Shown: positions 41,471-49,698 of the stretch, piece by piece
Layout of the letters: every line of letters starts with the position of its first letter
How positions within the stretch are numbered: position 1 is the stretch's first letter
NCBI GenBank assembly: GCA_016933695.1
Contig: JAFGAL010000020.1
Coordinates: 100,574-164,573, forward strand
DNA length: 64,000 nt
Direction: 5' to 3'
DNA from: Candidatus Zixiibacteriota bacterium
GTDB taxonomy: Bacteria; Zixibacteria; MSB-5A5; GN15; PGXB01
The notes under the pieces: model-generated
Databases searched by the model: none
The model's input: the letters and a program-made list of their open reading frames with translations, nothing else
What the model was told of the DNA's origin: nothing
Made by a program: the position numbers and the translations under genes

Positions 41471-43447
41471 ATGATGGGTTCACTCTATGCAGGAGTTTCC
41501 GGTCTGAAGAATCATCAGACCAAGATGAACGTGATCGGCAATAACATTGCCAACGTCAACACGATCGGCTTCAAAGCCGGTCGCACCACCTTCCAGGAAG
41601 CGCTGGTGCAAACGATCAAGGGCGCGGGACGTCCCTCGGCGGTGTCCGGCGGAACCAACCCCGTGCAGATCGGTCTCGGTATGACGGTCGCCACGGTCGA
41701 TAACATCTTCGAGCAGGGCGGCCTGGAACTTACCGGTCAGATTACCGATTTGGCCATTCAGGGTTCCGGATTCTTCGTGCTGTCCGACGGTTCAGGCAAG
41801 TATTACAGCCGGGCCGGATCGTTCAGCTTTGATGCCAACTCGCAGCTGGTCGATCCGTCAAGCGGTCTGTATGTCCAGGGCCGGATGGCCGATGCCGACG
41901 GCAATATCCCGGCGTCGGCGACGGTCGGGAACATCACCCTGCCGTTCGGTCAGCAGGATCCCGCCCGCGAAACCACGACAATCAATCTCGGCAATAATAT
42001 CAACGTCACCGCCACCGAATCGCGCGCCTCACTGACCAATGCCGGACTGACCGGCATCGATGCGGTGCAGGGGTACTCGGTCGACGGAGCCGGCGGGACG
42101 CACGTCCTGACGATTACGGGCGCCCAGGCGACCCAGTCAACGTTCACCGGCGCCAACGTGGCCGATGACGGCACCGGCAATCCGGGACGCCTGCTGGACG
42201 GCTCTGAAACATTGGCTAGCATGGGCGTGACAGATATCACCACGATACCGTTCACGCTGGCGGTCGATAACGGCCCGGCGCAGGAAGTGGTGGGGTTGAC
42301 ACTCGACTCCACGATTAACGACCTGATCAACGCCATCAACCAGATCGAAGGCGTTCGCGCCGAACTCGACGGGGGTAATGTCAAACTGTCCCGGACCAAG
42401 GCAGGTTCCGGGGGATCATATAATGTCGTGACCTCGGCCTCGGCCCTTACGGTTGATGGTGCGGGTGTTGCAACCGCCGGTAATATCGTCGGCGTGGTCT
42501 TCGGCATTGCCGACGGTGCCACGCAAGCGGTCAATACCGGTACGGCCAGTACGCTGGCCTGCTCCGACGTCTTCACCGACACGGCGGGAACCGTGTTCCC
42601 GGCGGAGCCGCTTCAATTCGTGTACAATGAAGAAGACGGCCTGGCCTATGAAATCACCGGTCTGGGCGAGGGTGGCGTGTCGGTGGAAAACACCGCCGGT
42701 CCGATCAACGCCGGGACCTGTACGATTGACACCGTGGAGACCACGCATGCCATGTCGATTACGGTGTATGACTCGCAGGGCGGGGATCATACCGTAACGA
42801 TTAATTTCATCAAGCTGGCCACACCCAACCAGTGGCGCTGGGAAGCCAATTTCGCCGGGAATGAAATCGCCCAGAGCGGATACACCGGGACGGTGGTGTT
42901 CAACTCCGACGGTTCTCTGCAGTCGTTCGATTTCACGGGAACCGGCGATGCACTGGTGTTCGATCCCAACAACGGTGCCGAAGTCATGGAACTGGCGATT
43001 GATGCCGGTACGATCGGCGGATTCGACGGGCTGACGGGATTTTCTTCGTCGCATACCGCATCGATTCTGCAACAAAACGGTTACGGTCTCGGCATTCTCG
43101 ACAGTATTGAAATCGACAAGGTCGGCAATATCAACGGTATTTTCACCAATGGTATCAGCCGCGTGCTGGCGCAGATTGTCCTGGCCGATTTCAACAACCA
43201 CAGCGGTTTGCTGAAGGCGGGTAACTCGCTGTATACCACGTCGGCCAACTCCGGAGAAGCGATCGAAGGTATTGCCGGCGAAACCATTTCCGGTGAGATC
43301 TCATCGGGTGCGCTGGAATCATCCTCGGTGGATATCGCCGAAGAGTTCACCAGCATGATTACGTCTCAGCGCGGCTTTCAGGCCAACGCGAGAGTTATCA
43401 CCACCTCCGATGAAATGCTCGACGAGCTGGTGAATCTCAAGAGATAA
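41471..43447 (+). CDS. flgE: Flagellar hook protein FlgE
   Basis: Structural subunit of the hook. The 658 residues are larger than the classical hook (about 400), with extra middle domains. The N-terminal helix SLYAGVSGLKNHQTKMNVIGN and NIANVNTIGFKAGRTTFQEAL match the family, and the C-terminal D0 EEFTSMITSQRGFQANARVITTSDEML is complete. The long insert (about 210-420) is Thr/Gly/Val-rich and likely exposed. A strong GGAGGAA site lies upstream. High expression is expected, which may be why the leader is structured. Confidence 0.96.
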   Translation: MMGSLYAGVSGLKNHQTKMNVIGNNIANVNTIGFKAGRTTFQEALVQTIKGAGRPSAVSGGTNPVQIGLGMTVATVDNIFEQGGLELTGQITDLAIQGSGFFVLSDGSGKYYSRAGSFSFDANSQLVDPSSGLYVQGRMADADGNIPASATVGNITLPFGQQDPARETTTINLGNNINVTATESRASLTNAGLTGIDAVQGYSVDGAGGTHVLTITGAQATQSTFTGANVADDGTGNPGRLLDGSETLASMGVTDITTIPFTLAVDNGPAQEVVGLTLDSTINDLINAINQIEGVRAELDGGNVKLSRTKAGSGGSYNVVTSASALTVDGAGVATAGNIVGVVFGIADGATQAVNTGTASTLACSDVFTDTAGTVFPAEPLQFVYNEEDGLAYEITGLGEGGVSVENTAGPINAGTCTIDTVETTHAMSITVYDSQGGDHTVTINFIKLATPNQWRWEANFAGNEIAQSGYTGTVVFNSDGSLQSFDFTGTGDALVFDPNNGAEVMELAIDAGTIGGFDGLTGFSSSHTASILQQNGYGLGILDSIEIDKVGNINGIFTNGISRVLAQIVLADFNNHSGLLKAGNSLYTTSANSGEAIEGIAGETISGEISSGALESSSVDIAEEFTSMITSQRGFQANARVITTSDEMLDELVNLKR

Positions 43448-43464
43448 GATAGAATGGTGGTCAC

Positions 43465-43683
43465 ATGATAAAAGTGACGAAACTGAATAATGATGAGATT
43501 GTCGTGAACGCGGAATTGATCGAGTTTGTCGAATCCAGTCCCGACACGATCATCAGCCTGACCAACGGCAAGAAGATCATGGTCAAGGAAACCCCGGACG
43601 AAATCATAAAACGTGCCGCCGCCTACCGCAGGTTAGCCCTCGGGCTTGACCTGCGGGAGGCCGACAAAGGCGAAACTACGTAG
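43465..43683 (+). CDS. flbD: FlbD-family flagellar protein
   Basis: A 72-residue soluble protein (MIKVTKLNNDEIVVNAELIEFVE, IISLTNGKKIMVKETPDEII). The family is found in fla operons between flgE and motA/fliL. Its function is unclear in most bacteria. The motAB genes that often follow are absent. It shares the operon with close spacing. Confidence 0.85.
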   Translation: MIKVTKLNNDEIVVNAELIEFVESSPDTIISLTNGKKIMVKETPDEIIKRAAAYRRLALGLDLREADKGETT

Positions 43684-43694
43684 GAGGATAGCAC

Positions 43695-44222
43695 ATGTCA
43701 CCCGACAATACGGCCCCTGATGCCGATGAAACCATGATGGTCGATGACGGCGAAGGAACCCCAAAAAAGAAGGGTGGTTTCCCGTCGATGATCATTTATC
43801 TGGGGATCGCCGTGGTGATGATCGTGGCCGGCGTGTTCGTCGGTACGCATTTCATGAAATCGGCGGACGGCGAAGCGGTGGCCGAGGAGAAACAGGAAGA
43901 ACCGGCGCATGAACAGGAACCGGCCGCATTGTACATGATCAATGATATCATCGTCAATCCCGCCGGGACCGCCGGAACCAGATTCCTTTCGGCGTCGATC
44001 GGATTCGAATCGTTCTCCCCCGAGACCGCCAAGCGTCTGGAAGAACGGGAACCGCTGGTTCGTGACGCGTTGATTTCCATCCTGGGCGCCAAGACCATCG
44101 AACAACTGTCCGATCCCAAGCAGAAGGAAATCATCCGATACCAGATCAAGAAACGCACCGAACAATTGCTGAGAGTCGATGATTTGGCGGCGGTGTATTT
44201 TACGGAGTTTATTCTGCAATAA
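43695..44222 (+). CDS. fliL: Flagellar basal-body associated protein FliL
   Basis: Single-pass protein next to the stator; stabilises MotAB under load. Of 175 residues, the membrane segment is at about 34-54 (MIIYLGIAVVMIVAGVFVG), then a FliL periplasmic domain (YMINDIIVNPAGTAGTRFLSASIGFE, VRDALISILGAKTIEQL). GGAGGA precedes the ATG. Confidence 0.92.
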   Translation: MSPDNTAPDADETMMVDDGEGTPKKKGGFPSMIIYLGIAVVMIVAGVFVGTHFMKSADGEAVAEEKQEEPAHEQEPAALYMINDIIVNPAGTAGTRFLSASIGFESFSPETAKRLEEREPLVRDALISILGAKTIEQLSDPKQKEIIRYQIKKRTEQLLRVDDLAAVYFTEFILQ

Positions 44223-44242
44223 CGACAGCAGGAGAGTGAGAC

Positions 44243-45235
44243 GTGGCCAAGATACTGTCACAGGACGAAATTGATGCTTTGTTAAGTACGGTAACGTCGA
44301 GTGAACCGGAACAAACCGATGAACCGGCACGTTCCGAGCACGTTCGCTCGGTGATCACCTATGACTTCAAGCATCCCAACCGGGTCTCGAAAGACCAGTT
44401 GCGGACGCTGGAAAACATGCATGACAACTTCGCCGGACATATCGGTTCGACGCTTTCGACCATGTTGCGAACCATGGTCGACGTTGATCTCATTTCCGTC
44501 GATCAGATCAACTACTCGGAATACATCATGTCGCTGGTGTCACCGTCGAGCACCTACACCTTCTCGGCGGCCCCGCTGGAAGGCCTGTGCGTGATCGACT
44601 ACAGCCCGACTTTGGTGTTCGCCTTTATCGACCGCATGTTCGGCGGCGGTGAAAAGGTCCTCGAAATCGAACGCGAACTGACCAATATCGAGCGATCGAT
44701 CATGGGCAAGATCGCGGGACGGATTTTCGGCGATCTGGAAAACTCCTGGAAAAACATGGTGCCGGTGACAATCGAACAGAAATCGTTCGAGACCAATCCG
44801 CAATTCGTACAGGTGGTGCCCGCCAGTGAAACCGTGATCGTGGTATCACTGCAGTTGAAACTGTTCAACATCACCGGGCTGTTGACCATCTGCTACCCGT
44901 ACGTGTCGCTGGAATCGGTTCTGGGCAAACTGTCGGCGCAAAACTGGATCGACGCCACCAAGCGCAAGAGCCAGGAGGAAAACCGCGCCAACAACCAGGA
45001 GAACCTGCAGAAAGTTACGGTCGAGGTCGCATTGAATTTGGCCCGGACCACATTGAAGATGAAGGATTTTCTCAATCTGAAAATCGGAGACGTGATTTCC
45101 ACCGAAACCAAGATCGACGCACCCGTGGAAATGCTGGTGGGCGGACGCAAAAAATACATGTGCCGTCCCGGTTTGTTCGGCAAACGGCGCGCCGGTCAGA
45201 TCACGGAAATCTATCCGATTATTGAGAAGGAGTAA
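44243..45235 (+). CDS. fliM: Flagellar motor switch protein FliM
   Basis: C-ring protein of 330 residues. The start LSQDEIDALLSTV is the CheY-P-binding peptide. The middle domain has YDFKHPNRVSKDQLRTLE and MFGGGEKVLEIERELTNIE. The C-terminal SpoA domain ends the protein. A CheY-like input is therefore expected, which the receivers at 61.8-63.5 kb could provide. GTG start behind AGGAGAG. Confidence 0.95.
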   Translation: MAKILSQDEIDALLSTVTSSEPEQTDEPARSEHVRSVITYDFKHPNRVSKDQLRTLENMHDNFAGHIGSTLSTMLRTMVDVDLISVDQINYSEYIMSLVSPSSTYTFSAAPLEGLCVIDYSPTLVFAFIDRMFGGGEKVLEIERELTNIERSIMGKIAGRIFGDLENSWKNMVPVTIEQKSFETNPQFVQVVPASETVIVVSLQLKLFNITGLLTICYPYVSLESVLGKLSAQNWIDATKRKSQEENRANNQENLQKVTVEVALNLARTTLKMKDFLNLKIGDVISTETKIDAPVEMLVGGRKKYMCRPGLFGKRRAGQITEIYPIIEKE

Positions 45236-45241
45236 ACGTGC

Positions 45242-45934
45242 ATGGACGACAGGAATAACAATAGCAATCCGCCGTCGGATATGGCTCCGCCGGACGGAGA
45301 ACCGGAAAACGACGCCGAGATCGGCGCCGCCCAGGTAGATGCCCCGGAAGCCGCCGACAGCGCCGAAGCCGATGCGGCGTCCCAATTGTCACCCCCGGAT
45401 GGGGGAGAACAGGAAGGTGCGGCCGGCGAAGGCGATGAACTCGGTGACATGGCCGAAGCGTCGGAAGAGGAAAGAGAAATGGCCAAAATGCTGAGCGAGA
45501 CCGGCGACGATGACGACGAAGCGCCATCCGAGGATAAATCGGATATGCTCAGTCAGGCCTCCATCGACGCCGCCCTGCAGGGACTGGCCGCCGGAGGTGA
45601 CGATGTCGTCGACGAACCGATGGTGCGTCAGGCCGATTTCCAGCAACTCTCGGTAGGGGAAACTGACAAACCGACCCCGAATATCGATCTGTTGATGGAT
45701 GTCGAACTGCCGGTTTCCATCGAACTCGGACGCACCCGGATGAATGTCGCGGATATTCTCGTGCTGGGGCCGGGATCGGTGGTCGAGCTCGACAAACTGG
45801 TCGGTGAGCCGGTTGATCTGCTGGTAAACCAGAAAATCGTTGCGCGCGGTGAGGTCGTGGTCGTGGATGAAAACTTCGGCCTGCGTATCACGCAACTGGT
45901 ATCGCCGGAAGAAAGAGTGAAGAACCTGCAATGA
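45242..45934 (+). CDS. fliN: Flagellar motor switch protein FliN
   Basis: A 230-residue FliN with a long acidic N-terminal region (about 1-145, Asp/Glu/Ala-rich) and a SpoA domain at the end (DVELPVSIELGRTRMNVADILVLGPGSVVELDK). That domain forms the lower C-ring. No CheC-like catalytic domain is visible in the extension, so it is FliN rather than FliY. Confidence 0.93.
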   Translation: MDDRNNNSNPPSDMAPPDGEPENDAEIGAAQVDAPEAADSAEADAASQLSPPDGGEQEGAAGEGDELGDMAEASEEEREMAKMLSETGDDDDEAPSEDKSDMLSQASIDAALQGLAAGGDDVVDEPMVRQADFQQLSVGETDKPTPNIDLLMDVELPVSIELGRTRMNVADILVLGPGSVVELDKLVGEPVDLLVNQKIVARGEVVVVDENFGLRITQLVSPEERVKNLQ

Positions 45935-46542
45935 AGCGAAAAACAAAACGCACCCTGATTGCCCTGTTCGTCATCCTGGTGGTCTCATCCGCGTTGATGC
46001 TGACCCTGTTCGGTGACGTCAAGGCCGGTCGGACGTCGGATTCACGTTCCGCCGAAACCCTCTTCTCGCAGGACGCGGGAGAGACTGCGGCCGAAGGCGT
46101 GACCGGGATGGCCGACGGAGATTCGATCACGATGTCGCTGGTGAAACTGATTCTGGCGCTGGTGGTGGTTGTCGTGGCCATCTACGGTTTTCTGTACGTC
46201 TTGCGCCGGATGATGGGTCCGAAGTTCGCCGGTAATCGCAACGGCAGTATGATCGAGGTGCTCGAAACGGTGTACGTGGCGCAGAAGCGGTCGATCTCGC
46301 TGGTGCGCTTTCATGATCGCGCGGTCCTGGTCGGTATCGGCGACAATGGCGTGCAACCGCTGGCGGAGATGTCCGCCGAAGAGACCGCCAAAGCGATCGC
46401 GGCGCATGCCGACGCGAAACCGGCGGCCGGTTTCAGAAACGTCCTCAGCGATGCGCGCGACAAGCTGAAAACCTGGAATATGGTTGGCGGCAACAGGCAC
46501 AATGACGTGCGCGGCAAAAGGGAAAAGCCGCAGACCGCCTGA
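45931..46542 (+). CDS. fliO: Flagellar biosynthetic protein FliO
   Basis: Small membrane protein of 203 residues that helps assemble FliP in the export gate. An N-terminal hydrophobic stretch (LIALFVILVVSSALMLTLFG) and a second membrane helix (LVKLILALVVVVVAIYGFLYVLRRMMG) are followed by the conserved IEVLETVYVAQKRSISLVRFHDRAVLVGI. Overlaps fliN by four bases. Confidence 0.85.
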   Translation: MKRKTKRTLIALFVILVVSSALMLTLFGDVKAGRTSDSRSAETLFSQDAGETAAEGVTGMADGDSITMSLVKLILALVVVVVAIYGFLYVLRRMMGPKFAGNRNGSMIEVLETVYVAQKRSISLVRFHDRAVLVGIGDNGVQPLAEMSAEETAKAIAAHADAKPAAGFRNVLSDARDKLKTWNMVGGNRHNDVRGKREKPQTA

Positions 46543-46552
46543 CAGCAGTACC

Positions 46553-46571
46553 GTCCGACATGGAGTCGGAC
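46553..46571. repeat. Perfect hairpin between fliO and fliP
   Basis: GTCCGAC (46553-46559), ATGGA loop, GTCGGAC (46565-46571), with no T-run. It lies 28 bases before fliP and may affect mRNA processing or expression ratio. Confidence 0.5.
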
Positions 46572-46599
46572 CAAATAGGATTGAACGGTTTCATAGGAT

Positions 46600-47349
46600 A
46601 TGAAAAAGAAATTCGTCTATACGCTTATTCTCTCGCTGGCCGTCTTGCTGACGGCATCAGTGGCGCAAGCCCAGACCATCCCCAAAGTCTCGGTTGAAGT
46701 CGGCGATGTGGAAACACCCGGCGATCTCTCGGTAACCTTGCAGATCGTTCTGCTGATGACCGTGCTGACATTGGCTCCGTCGATTATTCTGATGGTCACG
46801 TCGTTTATCCGGCTGGTGGTCGTGCTCGGTTTTTTGCGTCAGGCAATGGGAACTCAGCAGTTGCCGCCCAATCAACTGCTGTTATCATTGGCGCTGATTC
46901 TGACCTTTTTCATCGTCAGTCCGGTGGTGAACCAGGCATACAACAACGGGCTCAAACCGTATCTCGACGAACAAATCAGCAAGGAAGAGGCCTTCGAAAA
47001 AGGCATTGCCCCATTCAAGGAATTCATGCTGTCGCAGACCCGCGAGAAGGACCTGGCGCTGTTTGTCAATATCTCCGGGATGGAACGGCCGGAATCACCC
47101 GATGAAATTCCCTTGCACGTTCTGATTCCGGGTTTCGTGTTGTCGGAACTGCGCACCGGTTTCCAGATCGCGTTTCTGGTGTTCGTGCCGTTTCTGATTA
47201 TCGACATGATCGTGGCATCGGTATTGATGTCGATGGGGATGATGATGTTACCGCCGATGATCGTTTCTCTTCCGTTTAAAATCCTGTTATTCGTGCTGGT
47301 CGACGGCTGGTATCTGTTGGTCAAATCACTGGTTGAATCGTTTCATTAG
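46600..47349 (+). CDS. fliP: Flagellar type III export gate protein FliP
   Basis: Core of the export gate (pore pentamer). The 249 residues include a cleavable signal peptide (about 1-25), then MTVLTLAPSIILMVTSFIRLVVVLGFLRQAMG, the family signature, and IPGFVLSELRTGFQIAFLVFVPFLIIDMIV. Complete. Confidence 0.96.
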   Translation: MKKKFVYTLILSLAVLLTASVAQAQTIPKVSVEVGDVETPGDLSVTLQIVLLMTVLTLAPSIILMVTSFIRLVVVLGFLRQAMGTQQLPPNQLLLSLALILTFFIVSPVVNQAYNNGLKPYLDEQISKEEAFEKGIAPFKEFMLSQTREKDLALFVNISGMERPESPDEIPLHVLIPGFVLSELRTGFQIAFLVFVPFLIIDMIVASVLMSMGMMMLPPMIVSLPFKILLFVLVDGWYLLVKSLVESFH

Positions 47350-47363
47350 GAAGGCTGTGACGC

Positions 47364-47627
47364 ATGACAACGGAACTGATTATATCCCTCGGTCGCGAAG
47401 CCATCATGATGATGTTGATGGTTTCGGCTCCGATGCTCTTGGCCGGACTGGTGGTCGGTTTGATTATTTCCATCCTGCAGGCGATTACGCAGATTCATGA
47501 AATGACCCTGACCTTTATTCCGAAAATTGCGGCAGTGGCCATCGCGCTGTTGGTCTTTTTGCCGTGGATCATCAACACGATGGTGGCGTTCACGTCCCGT
47601 CTCTATGGAGTCATCTCAACGCTATGA
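47364..47627 (+). CDS. fliQ: Flagellar export gate protein FliQ
   Basis: 87-residue two-helix export gate subunit: AIMMMLMVSAPMLLAGLVVGLIISILQAITQIHEMTLTF is the family core. Complete. Confidence 0.95.
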   Translation: MTTELIISLGREAIMMMLMVSAPMLLAGLVVGLIISILQAITQIHEMTLTFIPKIAAVAIALLVFLPWIINTMVAFTSRLYGVISTL

Positions 47628-47829
47628 ACCGCCGCCATTTGAAAACCTTTCCGGGCCTCTGGTCAAACTTTTCTCATTGTTTCATTTCTGAACGATTTTC
47701 GGCTTTCGTGCGATTATTGCAACATCCCAATTCATAACAACTTACAGACATTTTTCCACTGCGTTTCGGGTTGGCACACGACTTGATTTAAAGTCTTGAC
47801 GAATAACCCGTACTGTAGGCAGGAAGAAT
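47628..47829. other. 202-base gap between fliQ and fliR
   Basis: No gene is seen. It contains an imperfect sigma-54-like site (47771-47787) and an AT-rich stretch upstream. This is the only real break in an otherwise close-packed operon. Confidence 0.5.
47771..47787 (+). promoter_or_regulatory. Imperfect sigma-54 promoter before fliR
   Basis: TTGGCACACGACTTGAT: the -24 GG and TTG are placed correctly but the -12 GC is GA. It resembles the perfect site upstream of motE in form; its strength would be lower. The fliR TTG lies about 45 bases downstream behind AGGAAG. Confidence 0.45.
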
Positions 47830-48618
47830 TTGTTTGAGTTTGTAACATTCAGCGCCGAGAAGCTTCAGACCTTCCTTCTGGTCATTTTGCGCACCAGCGG
47901 CCTGTTTCTGTTGGCCCCCGTTTTCGCCCACAATTCCATCCCGACCATAATCAAAGCCGGGTTTGCGATTATGCTGGCGATTCTACTGGTGCCGGTGGCG
48001 GCGCATGCGCCGCTTCCGCCGATGCATTCGGTCTGGCAGTTGGCCCTGTTTGCGGCCAAGGAACTTCTGATCGGCGTTATCATCGGCTTGTTTTTCTCGC
48101 TGGTTTTCTATGCGGTTCGCATTACCGGTAACGTGGTCGGGTATCAGGTCGGTCTGTTTATGGCCAACATTTTCGATCCCAACTCCGGCTCCCAATTTTC
48201 GCTGGTAAGCGAAATCTATTACCTGCTGGCCCTGATGCTGTTTATCGCGGTTGACGGGCATCATGCGGTGATATCCGCTCTGGCCGACAGCTACAAACTC
48301 ATTCCGGTCGGGGTGTTCAATTTCAACGGCGGTGCCGGCGAACTGCTGATCAAGTTCTCGGCGTTCGTGTTTGTCGCCGCGATCAAGATCGGCGCTCCGG
48401 TCATTATCACCCTGTTTATCACCGAAGTGGCATTGGGTGTGGTGGCGCGCACCGTCCCGCAAATGAACATCTTTTTGGTCGGAATTCCCCTGAAAATCGG
48501 CGTGGGCCTGCTCGTGATGGCGACCGCCCTGCCGGTCTTTCGGTACATCATCGGACAAACCATCGGCTATTTGGACAGAGAAGTCCTGACGGTGCTTGCC
48601 AGCATTGGCACAACCTGA
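47830..48618 (+). CDS. fliR: Flagellar export gate protein FliR
   Basis: 262-residue membrane protein with about six helices (LQTFLLVILRTSGLFLLAPVF, AGFAIMLAILLVPVAA). The end TIGYLDREVLTVLAS is typical. TTG start. Separate from fliQ by the gap with the sigma-54-like site. Confidence 0.95.
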   Translation: MFEFVTFSAEKLQTFLLVILRTSGLFLLAPVFAHNSIPTIIKAGFAIMLAILLVPVAAHAPLPPMHSVWQLALFAAKELLIGVIIGLFFSLVFYAVRITGNVVGYQVGLFMANIFDPNSGSQFSLVSEIYYLLALMLFIAVDGHHAVISALADSYKLIPVGVFNFNGGAGELLIKFSAFVFVAAIKIGAPVIITLFITEVALGVVARTVPQMNIFLVGIPLKIGVGLLVMATALPVFRYIIGQTIGYLDREVLTVLASIGTT

Positions 48619-48627
48619 TAGGAACAT

Positions 48628-49695
48628 ATGGCGGAAGAACAATTCCAGGAACGAACGGAGAAAGCAACTCCACGACGGCGGCAAAAAGCCCGTGAAGAAG
48701 GACGGGTCGCCCGGTCGCAGGAGTTGAACTCGGCGGTGATGCTGTGTCTCGGCGCGCTGACGCTGTATTTTGTCGGCCCGTTGTTGATCGATCAGCTGGA
48801 GCGCTTCATGGTGTTCAGTTTCGCCGAGGCGCCGAATATGCAGGTCACCACCGATTCGCTGGTGGCGTTCTTCTCGTCCAAGATTCTGACCTTCTTCGCC
48901 ATGATGGGGCCGGTTATGATCATCCTCGCGCTGACGGCGTATGGGGTCAATGTCCTGCAGGTGGGCATTCTCTTTACCGGCAAGCCGATCGAACCGAAAC
49001 TGGACAAGCTCAATTTCGCGAACGGCATCAAGCGGCTGTTTTCCACGCGTTCGCTGTTCATCCTCGTGCGCGATGTGATCAAACTGGCGTTGATTGCCTT
49101 TGTCGGTTACAAGGTTGTCGTTTCGCAGCTCGATACATTTTACATGCTGTCCGACAATTCGGTGCCGGTGTTCGCCGGGACGATGGGCAAGATCGCGTTG
49201 ACCACGACGCTGAAAATCGGCGCGGTCATCCTGATTCTGGCTCTGTTCGACTACGCCTTCCAGAAATACGACTATGAGAAAAATATTCGCATGAGCAAGC
49301 AGGACATTCGCGACGAATCCAAAGACACCGACGGTTCGCCGGAGACCAAGATGCGCATCCGCCGCATGCAACGGGAGATGTCGCGCAAGCGCATGATGCA
49401 GGAAATTCCCGACGCCGACGTGGTGATCACCAACCCGACTCACCTCGCGGTGGCGTTGAAATACAAACCGGATTATATGGATGCCCCGATGGTGATCGCC
49501 AAGGGGCAGCGCCTGGTGGCGCAACGCATCAAGGAAATCGCGAAAGACGCGGGGGTACCGATTGTCGAGAACAAGCCGCTGGCGCGGGCCTTGTTCGAAC
49601 TATGCGACGTCGGATCCTATGTCCCCGCCAAATTGTACCGGGCCGTCGCCGAAGTGCTGGCGTACGTCTACCGGCTCCAGGAAGCGAAGGTGTAA
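48628..49695 (+). CDS. flhB: Flagellar export switch protein FlhB
   Basis: 355 residues: four membrane helices and a cytoplasmic domain with autocleavage motif NPTH at 269-272 (VVITNPTHLAVALKY), where cleavage switches export to late substrates after FliK contact. The N-terminal EKATPRRRQKAREEGRVARSQEL is typical. Intact. Confidence 0.96.
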   Translation: MAEEQFQERTEKATPRRRQKAREEGRVARSQELNSAVMLCLGALTLYFVGPLLIDQLERFMVFSFAEAPNMQVTTDSLVAFFSSKILTFFAMMGPVMIILALTAYGVNVLQVGILFTGKPIEPKLDKLNFANGIKRLFSTRSLFILVRDVIKLALIAFVGYKVVVSQLDTFYMLSDNSVPVFAGTMGKIALTTTLKIGAVILILALFDYAFQKYDYEKNIRMSKQDIRDESKDTDGSPETKMRIRRMQREMSRKRMMQEIPDADVVITNPTHLAVALKYKPDYMDAPMVIAKGQRLVAQRIKEIAKDAGVPIVENKPLARALFELCDVGSYVPAKLYRAVAEVLAYVYRLQEAKV

Positions 49696-49698
49696 CCG

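Noticed and set aside
47983..49524. 513-codon minus-strand frame opposite fliR-flhB
   Set aside because: Crosses two certain flagellar genes; His/Gln/Arg-rich shadow with no family.
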